Below, in pieces: positions 49,581 to 59,656 of a DNA stretch of 64,000 bases; within the stretch, counting starts at the first letter, position 1, and the number at the start of each line of letters is the position of its first letter. Both the position numbers and the translations under genes were made by a program. Under the pieces are notes generated by a model that did not search any database, was not told the origin of the DNA, and worked only from the letters and a program-made list of their open reading frames with translations. The DNA comes from AC-32 sp963728765 (lineage in GTDB: Bacteria > Actinomycetota > Thermoleophilia > Gaiellales > Gaiellaceae): the NCBI GenBank assembly GCA_963728765.1, contig CAVSKX010000002.1, positions 248,001 through 312,000 on the forward strand, written 5' to 3'.

Positions 49581-50095
49581 GCGGTGGCCGGAACCTTGGC
49601 GGTCGGCTTCTTGCCGCCACGGGCGAGGACGCCATCGAGCCACTCGGCTGCCTCTTCCTCGTCCATGTCCTTGGCGTACATGAGCTCGCTGGCGAGGATC
49701 TTCTTCGCCTTCACGAACATCTGCTTTTCGCCGGTCGAGAGCCCCTTCTCGTGGTCGCGGAGCGAGAGGTTCCGCACCACCTCGGCGAGCTCGAAGATGT
49801 CGCCGGTCTTCATCTTGTCGCGGTTGTGCTTGAAGCGGCGGTTCCAGTTCTTCGGCATCGTCGTGCCGTTCCCCGTCAGCGCCTTCAGCACCTTGGAAAC
49901 CATCTGCTCGTCAATGACCTTGCGCAGTCCGACCCGGTCGCAATTGTCGGCTGGGACGTTCACCGTCATGTCGTTGTGCAGGATCTTGATCGTCAGGTAC
50001 TCGCGCTTTTCTCCCAGCACCTCGCGCGACTCCTTCTTGACGATCGTCCCTGCCCCGTGGTGTGGGTACACCACCTTGTCGCCGACCTTGTACAA
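49577..50095 (-). CDS. carD: CarD/CdnL-family transcription regulator
   Basis: 172 residues. N-terminal RNAP-interacting Tudor-like domain ('YKVGDKVVYPHHGAGTIVKK', then 'REYLTIKILHNDMTVNVPAD') and a C-terminal helical DNA-binding domain with 'NWNRRFKHNRDKMKTGDIFE' and 'STGEKQMFVKAKKILASELM'. CarD stabilises open promoter complexes, notably at rRNA genes. A TTG at 50095 follows AAGGGGAGG by 7 nt and starts the conserved domain; upstream codons in the frame are shadow. It takes the place between disA and ispD held by yacL in Bacillus. Confidence 0.93.
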   Translation of the reverse strand: MYKVGDKVVYPHHGAGTIVKKESREVLGEKREYLTIKILHNDMTVNVPADNCDRVGLRKVIDEQMVSKVLKALTGNGTTMPKNWNRRFKHNRDKMKTGDIFELAEVVRNLSLRDHEKGLSTGEKQMFVKAKKILASELMYAKDMDEEEAAEWLDGVLARGGKKPTAKVPATA

Positions 50096-50135
50096 CGCCG
50101 AGCCTCCCCTTGTCGTAGTGGCTTTCCGTAGAGAC

Positions 50136-50160
50136 GCCGGCGGGTCCTTCCTCCGCCGGC
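50136..50160 (-). promoter_or_regulatory. Hairpin in the carD leader
   Basis: GCCGGCGG and CCGCCGGC pair around a 9-nt loop within the predicted roughly 70-nt carD 5' UTR, about 40 nt before the TTG. Confidence 0.5.
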
Positions 50161-50170
50161 GAACTCCGGA

Positions 50171-50179
50171 AGGATAGCA
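50171..50179 (-). promoter_or_regulatory. Extended -10 promoter of carD
   Basis: On the minus strand TGC-TATCCT forms an extended -10 (TGN plus TATNNT). The transcription start would be near 50164. Confidence 0.55.
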
Positions 50180-50203
50180 AAAATCGCTGGAAAACGCCAC
50201 TTT

Positions 50204-50243
50204 TTGCGGAAAAGCCCTGCTCGTTGCGGAAAAGTCCTGCTCA
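50204..50243. repeat. 20-nt tandem direct repeat upstream of carD promoter
   Basis: TTGCGGAAAAGCCCTGCTCG is followed directly by TTGCGGAAAAGTCCTGCTCA (18 of 20 identical). It is about 25-65 nt upstream of the carD -10, a typical activator position, and ends just before the disA stop. Confidence 0.6.
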
Positions 50244-50246
50244 GAG

Positions 50247-51401
50247 CTAGATCTGCAGGTAGCGGTCGACCAGGTTGTGCTCCTGGAGCCGCCTCAGGCC
50301 CTCCCTGATCTCACGCGCGCGGACGCTGCCGACGCCTTCCACCGCCTCGAGCTCGCGCTGCGACGCCCGCACGACGCCGTCCAGTCCGTCGAGAGTCGCC
50401 ACCACCCGCCTCACCACGCCGTCGGGCAGGCGCGGGATGTGCGAGAGCACGCGGTAGCCGCGCGGCGCGACGGAGAAGTCGAGCGGGTTCACCGTGGCGG
50501 GGTAGCCGAGCACCGCGAGCAGCTCGAACTCGAGCAGCTGGTCGTAGGGCAGGCCGGCCAGCGCCTCGAGGCCTTCCCGCGTACGGTCGGCCCCACCCTC
50601 GGCGTGGTAGTCGAAGACCAGTGCGGCCTTCTCGTCGGGCACGTCGGCCACGAGCTCCTCGAGCTGCATTCGGATCAGCCGGGCTTCCTCGCCGAGCTCG
50701 ACGCAGGCGCGCTCGATCTCCTCGGCCATCCGCGTCGTCAGCTCGGCCCGCTGCAGCGTGACCAGCACGTCGTCGAGCATGACGGCGTTCTGGAACTCGA
50801 GCGCGGTCAGGCGCGTCAGCACCTGCTCGAGCCGCGTGCGGTATGTCTCGAGCGTCGCGAGCGCCTGGTTCGTCTTCGCGAGCACGTCCGCGATCGGCTC
50901 CAGCTGGTAGCGGCTGTGCCCGACGAAGACGGTCACGGTCTCGCGCTGCTGCGAGATCGAGATCACGAGCGCCTCCGTCTGCTTCGCGACGCGTTCCGCA
51001 GTGCGGTGCCGCGTGCCGGTCTCGTCCGAGGGGATCGTCGGGTCCGGCATCAGCTGCACGTTGGCGTGCGCCAGCTTCGAGACCGACTCGTTGACGATGA
51101 TCGCCCCGTCCATCTTCGCCACCTCGTAGAGCAGCTGGGGCCTGAACGGCTCGTCGAGCTGGATGCCGCCGCTGAAGAGGAACGAGAGCTCCTTCGGGTC
51201 GCCGATCACGATCAGCGCGCCCTCGCGCGAGCGGATGATGTCATCGATCGCCGAGCGCAGGTCGGTGCCGGGGGCGATCCGTCCTACGGCGGCGAGGATC
51301 TTCGGGTCGAGGCGCGGATCGTGCTGCGTCGGCTGGCGCACGATGCCGAGCGGCGGTGGGATCCGCAGGTCGCTCCTATGCTCCCTCGGCTCGCTCTGCA
51401 T
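50247..51401 (-). CDS. disA: Diadenylate cyclase / DNA-integrity scanning protein DisA
   Basis: 384 residues. N-terminal DAC domain with KMDGAIIV (DGA motif) and TGTRHRTAERVA (RHR motif), a helical linker (about residues 165-320), and C-terminal HhH domain (about 340-380, EAVEGVGSVRAREI). It makes c-di-AMP and stops at branched DNA. The ATG at 51401 lies within the end of radA (26-nt overlap), the classic radA-disA pairing. Confidence 0.96.
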   Translation of the reverse strand: MQSEPREHRSDLRIPPPLGIVRQPTQHDPRLDPKILAAVGRIAPGTDLRSAIDDIIRSREGALIVIGDPKELSFLFSGGIQLDEPFRPQLLYEVAKMDGAIIVNESVSKLAHANVQLMPDPTIPSDETGTRHRTAERVAKQTEALVISISQQRETVTVFVGHSRYQLEPIADVLAKTNQALATLETYRTRLEQVLTRLTALEFQNAVMLDDVLVTLQRAELTTRMAEEIERACVELGEEARLIRMQLEELVADVPDEKAALVFDYHAEGGADRTREGLEALAGLPYDQLLEFELLAVLGYPATVNPLDFSVAPRGYRVLSHIPRLPDGVVRRVVATLDGLDGVVRASQRELEAVEGVGSVRAREIREGLRRLQEHNLVDRYLQI

Positions 51402-52719
51402 CGATTCCCGCCTTCGCTGCCTCTCTCAGCGTTTCCGCCCCGATCATGCGCAGTTTGCCACGAGCAGGCGTTCCCGCCGGGGCAATCGCAGCAGCGAGGC
51501 CGAGCTTCGCGCACTCCTCGAGGCGCCGCTCCGACTGTGTCGCGGGCCGAAGGCGGCCGGTGAGGCCCACCTCGCCGAACGAGGCGGTGCCCGCCTTGAC
51601 CGGGGCGCCCTTGGCCGCGGAGACGATCGCGAGCGCGATCGCGAGGTCGGCTCCAGGCTCGTCGATGCGCACGCCGCCGGCGACGTTGACGAACACGTCG
51701 GCCTGCCCGAGCGCGATCCGCGCGTGGCGCGACAGGACGGCGACGATCATCGCGAGACGCTTCGGGTCGACCCCCGTGCCGACGCGCCTCGGCATCGCCA
51801 GGTCGGTCGGCGCGACGAGCGCCTGGATCTCGAGCAGCAGCGGGCGCGAGCCCTCGAGCACGCATCCGACCGCGGCCCCGATCTCGCCCTCGACGGTGCG
51901 GCCGAAGAGCTCCGACGGCTCGGGCACGCCGACGAGGCCGGTGCCCGTCATCTCGAAGACGGCGAGCTCGTTCGTCGAGCCGAAGCGGTTTTTCGACGCG
52001 CGCAGGACGCGGTGCTCGTGGTAGCGGTCGCCTTCGAACTGGAGCACGCAGTCGACGAGGTGCTCCAGCACGCGCGGGCCGGCGACGGCGCCGTCCTTCG
52101 TCACGTGGCCGACGAGGATCGTCGCGACGCCGGACTCCTTCGCGACGCGCAGGAGCCGCGCGGCCGATTCGCGCACCTGGCCGACCGACCCCGGCGCCGA
52201 CCCGAGCTCGGACGAGTAGAGGGTCTGCACCGAGTCGATCACGCAGACGTCCGGCCGCTCCTGCTCGAGGGTCGCGCAGACCGCCTCGAGCTCGGTCTCC
52301 GCGAGGATCTCGACCTGCTCGGCGCCGCCGAGCCGTGCGGCCCGCAGCTTCACCTGCGCCGACGACTCCTCGCCCGTGACGAGCACCGCGCGGCGCTCCT
52401 TCGAGATGGCTGCGAGCGCGCTCAGCAGCAGCGTCGACTTGCCGACTCCGGGCTCGCCGCCGACGAGCACGAGCGAGGCCGGGACGAGCCCGCCGCCGAG
52501 CACGCGATCGAGCTCGGGCACTCCGGTCGGGATGCGTTCCGCCTCCTCGGCCTTGACGTCGACGAGGCGCAGCGTCGGCTTCGGGCCGGTTGCGGTCGCA
52601 GTCGCCGGCGCGTCCTCGACGAGCGTCCCGAACTGACCGCACTGCGGGCACTTGCCGAACCAGCGCCCGGCCGAGTAGCCGCAGTCGGTGCACGCAAACT
52701 GGGTCGCAGCCTTCGCCAC
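51376..52719 (-). CDS. radA: DNA repair ATPase RadA
   Basis: 447 residues. C4 zinc finger CTDCGYSAGRWFGKCPQCG at residues 10-28, Walker A GEPGVGKST, Walker B VCVIDSVQTL, the RadA-specific KNRFG, and a C-terminal Lon-like domain ('VNVAGGVRIDEPGADLAIAL'). It promotes branch migration in recombination. The GTG at 52719 directly abuts the palindromic element copy 2, with no ribosome-binding site between them. Confidence 0.96.
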   Translation of the reverse strand: MAKAATQFACTDCGYSAGRWFGKCPQCGQFGTLVEDAPATATATGPKPTLRLVDVKAEEAERIPTGVPELDRVLGGGLVPASLVLVGGEPGVGKSTLLLSALAAISKERRAVLVTGEESSAQVKLRAARLGGAEQVEILAETELEAVCATLEQERPDVCVIDSVQTLYSSELGSAPGSVGQVRESAARLLRVAKESGVATILVGHVTKDGAVAGPRVLEHLVDCVLQFEGDRYHEHRVLRASKNRFGSTNELAVFEMTGTGLVGVPEPSELFGRTVEGEIGAAVGCVLEGSRPLLLEIQALVAPTDLAMPRRVGTGVDPKRLAMIVAVLSRHARIALGQADVFVNVAGGVRIDEPGADLAIALAIVSAAKGAPVKAGTASFGEVGLTGRLRPATQSERRLEECAKLGLAAAIAPAGTPARGKLRMIGAETLREAAKAGIDAERAEGA

Positions 52720-52784
52720 TAAGGCGCTCGCTTGCGACGCCGACCAAAGAGGCCGTGCCGGCTTTGCCGGCGCGGCCGTCTACC
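52720..52784 (-). repeat. Intergenic palindromic element, copy 2
   Basis: On the minus strand: TAGACGGCCGC, hairpin I (CCGGC-AAA-GCCGG within GGCCG/CGGCC), CTCTTTGGTC, then hairpin II GGCGTCG-CAAG-CGAGCGCC. An A:T pair of copy 1 is a C:G pair here. It ends at the radA start codon, so it lies in the radA 5' leader. Confidence 0.7.
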
Positions 52785-52867
52785 ACCCGTTGCGCGATGC
52801 ACCAAGAATCTGCCCTCCGCGAGAGTTCGCCTCCGACCAGCCTAGAGCGGGGCGCGGACACCGACTG

Positions 52868-53818
52868 TCACGAAAGCGTGACGATGCAGGCGTCGTGCGA
52901 GGAACGCGCGATCGTCCTGCGCCAGCGCGCGCGGCCACCGCGGTCGAGCAGGCAAAGTGTGCCGGTGCCGAGGCCCGGCGTGACCACCCAGCCGAGAGCC
53001 TGCTGCACGTTGTAGGACTCCGCCGGGATCGTCGCCGTCCGCAGCAGCCGGCCGTCCACGTGGTGGACGCGCAGCTTCCCGCTCTCCCCGCTCGCCACGT
53101 AGACGAGCTCGTTCCGGAACGTGAAGTGCTGCGGCGGCTCGTCGGCGGCGAGGCGCCTTAGCAGCCTGCCGCTGCGGGCAGCGTAGATGGCGACCTGCTC
53201 GCGGTCTCCGGAGCTGACCCAGACCCGCTTGCCACCGGGCGCCCAGCCGACGTCGTGCGCGAGGAAGGGCGGCTCGAACCGCCGCACCAGGCGAGGCCGC
53301 GTGCGCCTCGAGACGTCGACCACCGCGACCCGCTCGGCCTTCGCGCCGAGGGAGACCCAGAGCGTCCGGCCGCCGGGGTCGATCGTGATGTGCCGGGCGA
53401 GCGCCCCGACTGCGGTGCGGCGGACGACGACTCCGCGGACGACGTCGAGGACCGCGACCTCGCCGCGCTTCGCGTCGCTGACGTACGCATGGCGCCCGTC
53501 CGGGTGGCCGGCCGTGTAGCGCGGCTCGCCGAATCCACGCAGGACGTGGTCAACCGCGAGCGTGCCGGCACGCACGAGCGAGACCGCCCCGAGCTCGGAG
53601 TGGGCGACGACGGCCATCGCGCCGACAGCCTCGATGCTGCGCGGCTTCGGGAGCGTCCGCACGTAGCGCCGCACGCGGCCGCTCGGGAGCTCGACTGCGA
53701 CCAGCCGGGCCTCCTCGTCCGCGGTGACGAGCGCGACCTCGACGCCGGCCAGCCGTGCCAGCGCGGTCGGCGCGGCCGCCAGTGAGGCCGCAGCGGCGAT
53801 GAAGGCTCGCCGGTCCAT
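52868..53818 (-). CDS. Secreted YncE-like beta-propeller protein
   Basis: 316 residues. An N-terminal MDRRAFIAAAASLAAAPT is a Tat-like or Sec signal. Then come six or seven blade repeats with 'HPDGRHAYVSDAKRGEVAVL', 'GGRTLWVSLGAKAERVAVVD' and 'WAPGGKRVWVSSGDREQVAI', the YVTN/YncE pattern. No catalytic site; probable binding or scaffold role. It is inserted, with the next two genes, between clpC and radA of the conserved block. A small hairpin (GTCACG-AAAG-CGTGAC) overlaps its stop. Confidence 0.82.
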   Translation of the reverse strand: MDRRAFIAAAASLAAAPTALARLAGVEVALVTADEEARLVAVELPSGRVRRYVRTLPKPRSIEAVGAMAVVAHSELGAVSLVRAGTLAVDHVLRGFGEPRYTAGHPDGRHAYVSDAKRGEVAVLDVVRGVVVRRTAVGALARHITIDPGGRTLWVSLGAKAERVAVVDVSRRTRPRLVRRFEPPFLAHDVGWAPGGKRVWVSSGDREQVAIYAARSGRLLRRLAADEPPQHFTFRNELVYVASGESGKLRVHHVDGRLLRTATIPAESYNVQQALGWVVTPGLGTGTLCLLDRGGRARWRRTIARSSHDACIVTLS

Positions 53819-53827
53819 TCGAACCGA

Positions 53828-54775
53828 TTACGACGTGACGGACTCGCGAGGTCCCGCAGCCGGGACGTAGCCCGGCTCGGGAGCCGGACGGCGCCGCCTG
53901 CTTGCTCCCGCGGAGACGATCAGCAGCCCGCAGAGCACGAGCGCGACTCCGCCCAGCTGCAGCGGCGACGGCGACTCGTCGAGGATCGCCCACGCGAACA
54001 GCACCGAGAGCACCGGCTGGAAGGTCAGCAGCACCGAGGTGAGCGCGGCCGGGAGCCGAGGGAGGGTGATCGAGATCAGCAGCCAGCCGAGGGCCTGCGA
54101 GGTCCAGGCGAGCACGAAGAGGTAACCCTGCGCACGCAGGTCCGGCGTCAGGTCGAGGTCACCGATCGCGAGGCCGATCGGGATGCAGACGAGGCCGGAG
54201 ACCAGCGTCGCGTCGAACAGCGGCCCCGCCGGCCGCCGCACGTCCTTGTTTCCCTCGCGCAGGGCGAGCAGGAACGCGGAGTACGCAAGCGCGGTCACGA
54301 TCCCGTACGCGACGCCGAGGCCGGGATTGCGGCCGTACGCCCCGTGCTCGAACACACCCGAGATCAGCACGACGCCGAGCAGCGCGACCGGGATCGCGAC
54401 GAGCGACCGGTTCGACGGCCGCTCGCGCAGAATCAGCCACGCGAGCACGCCGACGAGCACGACCTGCAGGTTCCCGAGCACGGTCGCGAGCCCGGCACCG
54501 ACCTGCTCGATCCCCTCGTGCCACGCGATCAGGTCGATGGCGAAGAAGACCCCGGCGAGCCACGCCAGCGCCCGCTGCTTGAGCGGCCGTGGGCCGTAGC
54601 GGCGCTGCTCGAGCCACGCCAGCGGCCAGAGGATCGGGAGTGCGTAGAGGCAGCGGAGGACGGCGCCGGTCGAGGGCGAGACGTGCGCGACCCGGAAGAG
54701 GATCCCGGAGAACGAGATCGCGAGCGCGCCGGCGAGCGCTGCCACGATCGGCCGATCGTGGAGTGGGTCGATCAC
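53828..54775 (-). CDS. EamA-family (DMT) transporter
   Basis: 315 residues, ten transmembrane helices in two EamA repeats (about residues 8-135 and 155-290). Characteristic helix ends are 'FFAIDLIAWHEGIEQVGAGL' and 'LPAALTSVLLTFQPVLSVLF'. Likely exporter of a small metabolite. The GTG at 54775 is set by TAGCCT 6 nt upstream; that hexamer includes the TAG stop of the preceding gene. Confidence 0.87.
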   Translation of the reverse strand: MIDPLHDRPIVAALAGALAISFSGILFRVAHVSPSTGAVLRCLYALPILWPLAWLEQRRYGPRPLKQRALAWLAGVFFAIDLIAWHEGIEQVGAGLATVLGNLQVVLVGVLAWLILRERPSNRSLVAIPVALLGVVLISGVFEHGAYGRNPGLGVAYGIVTALAYSAFLLALREGNKDVRRPAGPLFDATLVSGLVCIPIGLAIGDLDLTPDLRAQGYLFVLAWTSQALGWLLISITLPRLPAALTSVLLTFQPVLSVLFAWAILDESPSPLQLGGVALVLCGLLIVSAGASRRRRPAPEPGYVPAAGPRESVTS

Positions 54776-54781
54776 GCCGCG

Positions 54782-54787
54782 AGGCTA
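54782..54787 (-). promoter_or_regulatory. -10 element of EamA transporter gene (leaderless)
   Basis: TAGCCT on the minus strand, 6 nt before the GTG at 54775. It overlaps the stop of the spermidine-synthase-like gene. Confidence 0.5.
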
Positions 54788-56290
54788 GCCGCCCGGCGCA
54801 GTCGGCAACGCGGGCTCCTCGTGCGCGCCTCCGCGCTCGACCTCGTGGATGATCATCCGGTCGGTCAGCCATTCGACAGGCGCGCGGTCGTCCGTCAGCG
54901 GGCTCCCGTGCGGCCGAACCGGGGCGAGGCGGCTGTGGAAGAGCGGCAGCAGCAGCCGGAGCTTCCCGCGCGCTCGGCCGGCGCGCTGTTCCAGCTCCGC
55001 CCCCGTCACCCGCTCTCGCAGCGCGAAGAGCACGTCGTTGTAGCGCAGCGCGCGCCAGCGCCAGGCCTGGGGGAACGCCGTCAGCAGCGTCGTCCCGATC
55101 GCATCCGAGAGCTTGTGGTCGCCCGGAGTGGCGGCGACGTTGAGCGCGATCATCCCGCCCGGCCGCAGATGCTCGCGCGCCAGCCGGAAGAACTCGCTCG
55201 TCGCGAGGTAGAACGGCACGTATGGCTGGCGGTAGGCATCGACGACGATCAGGTCGTATCGCTTGTCTGCCCGCTCGAGGAACGGCCGGCCGTCTGCGGC
55301 GATCAGGCGCATCCGCGGGTTGTCGCCGGCGCCGAACCAGCGGCGCGCGACGGTGTTCAGCTCGGGATCGAGCTCGACGCCGTCGATCGCGACGTCCGCG
55401 TAGTAGCGCCCGTACGCGCGGCCGATCGTCCCGCCCGCGTTGCCGATCACGAGCATGTCGCGCGTCGGCCGCTCGAGCAGCGGCGGCAGCATCAGGAAGA
55501 GGTCCCAGTAGCGGCCAGTGAGGACCGTGTGCGGGTGCCACGTCGAATGGCTGACGACGCCCTCGTTCAGCTCCAGGTCGCGACCGCCGCCGCCGTCGGA
55601 GACGACGCGGATGTACTGGTACTCGGACTCGGTCTCGAAGAGCGCGCTCTTCACCTGCGCGGGGGGGATCGCCAGCAGGGCGGCGGCCGCCACCGGGGCC
55701 AGCACCCACGCGCGGCCGGCGAGCAGGGCTGAGCCGATCGCGACGCAGGCCCCCGTCGCGACGATCGTCCGCTGCGTCCCGATCCACGGGATCAGGACCA
55801 GCGCCGCGAGGAAGGTCCCCACGAGGCTGCCGGCGGTCGACAGCGCGTACAGCCGTCCTGCGACGCGCCCGGCCTCCTCCACGGTCTGCAGCGCGAGCCG
55901 CACCAGGAACGGCGCCGCTGCGCCGAGCGCGGTCACCGGCACCGCGAACAGCGCGAGCGCGGCGAAGAAGGACCCGACGACCGACCCGATCGCGACCGAG
56001 TCGACGCCCTCGACCGCCCAGCGCAGCAGCGGGCGCGCGGCGAACGGCGTCACCGCGAGCGCCGCCGCCGCGACGAGGAGGATCGCCGCCAGCACCCGCG
56101 GCTCCGGGCGTCGGTCGGCGAGCCGCCCGCCGAGCCAGTAGCCGAGCGCTAGGTACGCGAGCGTCAGCCCGATGATGTTCGCCCAGACGACCGTCGAAGC
56201 GCCGAAGTACGGCGCGAGCAGGCGAGAAGCCGAGATCTCCGTCGAGAGGGTGGCGCCTCCTACCAGGAACGCGACGAGACCGAGCCTCAC
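54785..56290 (-). CDS. Membrane-fused spermidine synthase-like protein
   Basis: 501 residues. N-terminal membrane domain of about seven helices (residues 1-205), then a soluble SpeE-like Rossmann domain: NEGVVSHSTWHPHTVLTGRY, MLVIGNAGGTIGRAYGRYYA, DGVELDPELN, and 'YDLIVVDAYRQPYVPFYLAT'. The gate-keeper DAYRQ replaces the usual DxxDP, so the amine substrate may differ. The GTG at 56290 has TAGAAC (56298-56303) 7 nt upstream. Confidence 0.85.
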   Translation of the reverse strand: MRLGLVAFLVGGATLSTEISASRLLAPYFGASTVVWANIIGLTLAYLALGYWLGGRLADRRPEPRVLAAILLVAAAALAVTPFAARPLLRWAVEGVDSVAIGSVVGSFFAALALFAVPVTALGAAAPFLVRLALQTVEEAGRVAGRLYALSTAGSLVGTFLAALVLIPWIGTQRTIVATGACVAIGSALLAGRAWVLAPVAAAALLAIPPAQVKSALFETESEYQYIRVVSDGGGGRDLELNEGVVSHSTWHPHTVLTGRYWDLFLMLPPLLERPTRDMLVIGNAGGTIGRAYGRYYADVAIDGVELDPELNTVARRWFGAGDNPRMRLIAADGRPFLERADKRYDLIVVDAYRQPYVPFYLATSEFFRLAREHLRPGGMIALNVAATPGDHKLSDAIGTTLLTAFPQAWRWRALRYNDVLFALRERVTGAELEQRAGRARGKLRLLLPLFHSRLAPVRPHGSPLTDDRAPVEWLTDRMIIHEVERGGAHEEPALPTAPGG

Positions 56291-56297
56291 AGATGGG

Positions 56298-56303
56298 GTT
56301 CTA
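56298..56303 (-). promoter_or_regulatory. -10-like element of spermidine synthase-like gene (leaderless)
   Basis: TAGAAC on the minus strand, 7 nt before the GTG at 56290. The last base departs from TANNNT. Confidence 0.4.
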
Positions 56304-56345
56304 GCGCGTTCGTGAGCGCGCGGAGCGTGCTAGCGCCGGATTCCG

Positions 56346-58871
<2,526 letters not shown>

Positions 58872-58920
58872 GTCGCTTCTTCCTTCCCCCGCGAAAGTGC
58901 CGCGGATTCGCTGAAGGCCA

Positions 58921-58926
58921 ATCGTA
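58921..58926 (-). promoter_or_regulatory. Probable -10 of clpC
   Basis: TACGAT on the minus strand gives a leader of about 45 nt to the TTG at 58871. No CtsR- or HrcA-like repeat is seen. Confidence 0.4.
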
Positions 58927-58938
58927 GCGAACAGGTCG

Positions 58939-58973
58939 GGGGGTGACCGCACCCCCGGACGGGTCATCCGGGG
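58939..58973. repeat. Two mutually exclusive hairpins upstream of clpC
   Basis: GGGGGTG/CACCCCC (58939-58956) and CCCCGGA/TCCGGGG (58953-58973) share CCCC, so only one can form. They lie between the clpC promoter and the divergent small membrane gene. Confidence 0.45.
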
Positions 58974-59002
58974 AGTATCTTCGCAGCTCCTAAGGGCGTT
59001 GA

Positions 59003-59170
59003 ATGAGCGCTATGGGGATGGGTCGGAGGGCGCTCTCACTGCTCCTGTTCGTGGCCGGCTACTTTCTGCTCGCGACCCTCGAGCCCGTGGTCGCGGCCGG
59101 GCCGGCGCTCGCCAGCTTCGTCGCTGCTTCGCTTGTGCTCGCGCGGGAATCGGAGCCCGCTCGCATCTAG
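59003..59170 (+). CDS. Small two-helix membrane protein
   Basis: About 55 residues from ATG 59003 (ATGs at 59012 and 59018 also in frame) to TAG 59170. Two hydrophobic segments, 'ALSLLLFVAGYFLLATL' and 'VVAAGPALASFVAASLVL', with a polar C-terminus ARESEPARI. A TATCTT (58976-58981) could be its -10. It is divergent from clpC. Function unknown. Confidence 0.5.
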   Translation: MSAMGMGRRALSLLLFVAGYFLLATLEPVVAAGPALASFVAASLVLARESEPARI

Positions 59171-59325
59171 GAAGGCGAGCGGCCGCCCCGGGCGGCGGGG
59201 CGGCACGCTCAACCGCGTTGAATGGGTCGGTCGGGCGGCAACCGCACTCCTGCTCGAAGCGTGCATCGGCCCGGGCTGACGCGGCCTCGCGGACAATCAC
59301 TCCAACGAGTCACTCGTTCGAGGGA
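59171..59325. other. Intergenic stretch, no gene seen
   Basis: Contains a GC-rich inverted repeat (GCCGCCCC/GGGGCGGC, about 59182-59204) that could terminate the small membrane gene. Nothing else recognised. Confidence 0.35.
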
Positions 59326-59331
59326 TAGGCT
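59326..59331 (+). promoter_or_regulatory. -10 element of cupin gene (leaderless)
   Basis: TAGGCT, 7 nt before the GTG at 59339. Confidence 0.55.
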
Positions 59332-59338
59332 CGCCAGC

Positions 59339-59650
59339 GTGGCGCTCTTCGACGTGGCGGGGGTGCAGCAGCGCCTGGCGGCGGGGACCGGCGGCTACGA
59401 GATCGTGCACCGCACGCCCGGGCTCGAGATCGGCGTCTACGTGCTCGTCGCGCCCGAGCCGGACCGCCAGTCGCCCCACGAGGACGACGAGCTCTACGTC
59501 GTGCTCGAAGGACGCGGCGTGCTCACCGTCGAGGACGAGCAGATCCCGGTCGAGGCAGGGAAAGCGGTCTTCGTCCCGGCCGGCGCCGAGCACCGCTTCA
59601 CCGGCTACGAGGGCCTAAGCCTGCTCGTGATCTTCACGCGCCCCGACTGA
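59339..59650 (+). CDS. Cupin-domain protein
   Basis: 103 residues, a single cupin_2 barrel. Motif 1 PHEDDELYVVLEGRGVLTVE and motif 2 'GKAVFVPAGAEHRFTGYEGL' supply possible metal ligands (H, E, E, H). Substrate unknown. The GTG is set by TAGGCT 7 nt upstream. It is convergent with the sugar transferase, 6 nt apart. Confidence 0.82.
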   Translation: MALFDVAGVQQRLAAGTGGYEIVHRTPGLEIGVYVLVAPEPDRQSPHEDDELYVVLEGRGVLTVEDEQIPVEAGKAVFVPAGAEHRFTGYEGLSLLVIFTRPD

Positions 59651-59656
59651 GGGGCG

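Noticed and set aside
52866..52881. GTCACG-AAAG-CGTGAC as another GTCAC promoter box
   Set aside because: It is an inverted, not direct, repeat and overlaps a stop codon; a small terminator hairpin is more likely.
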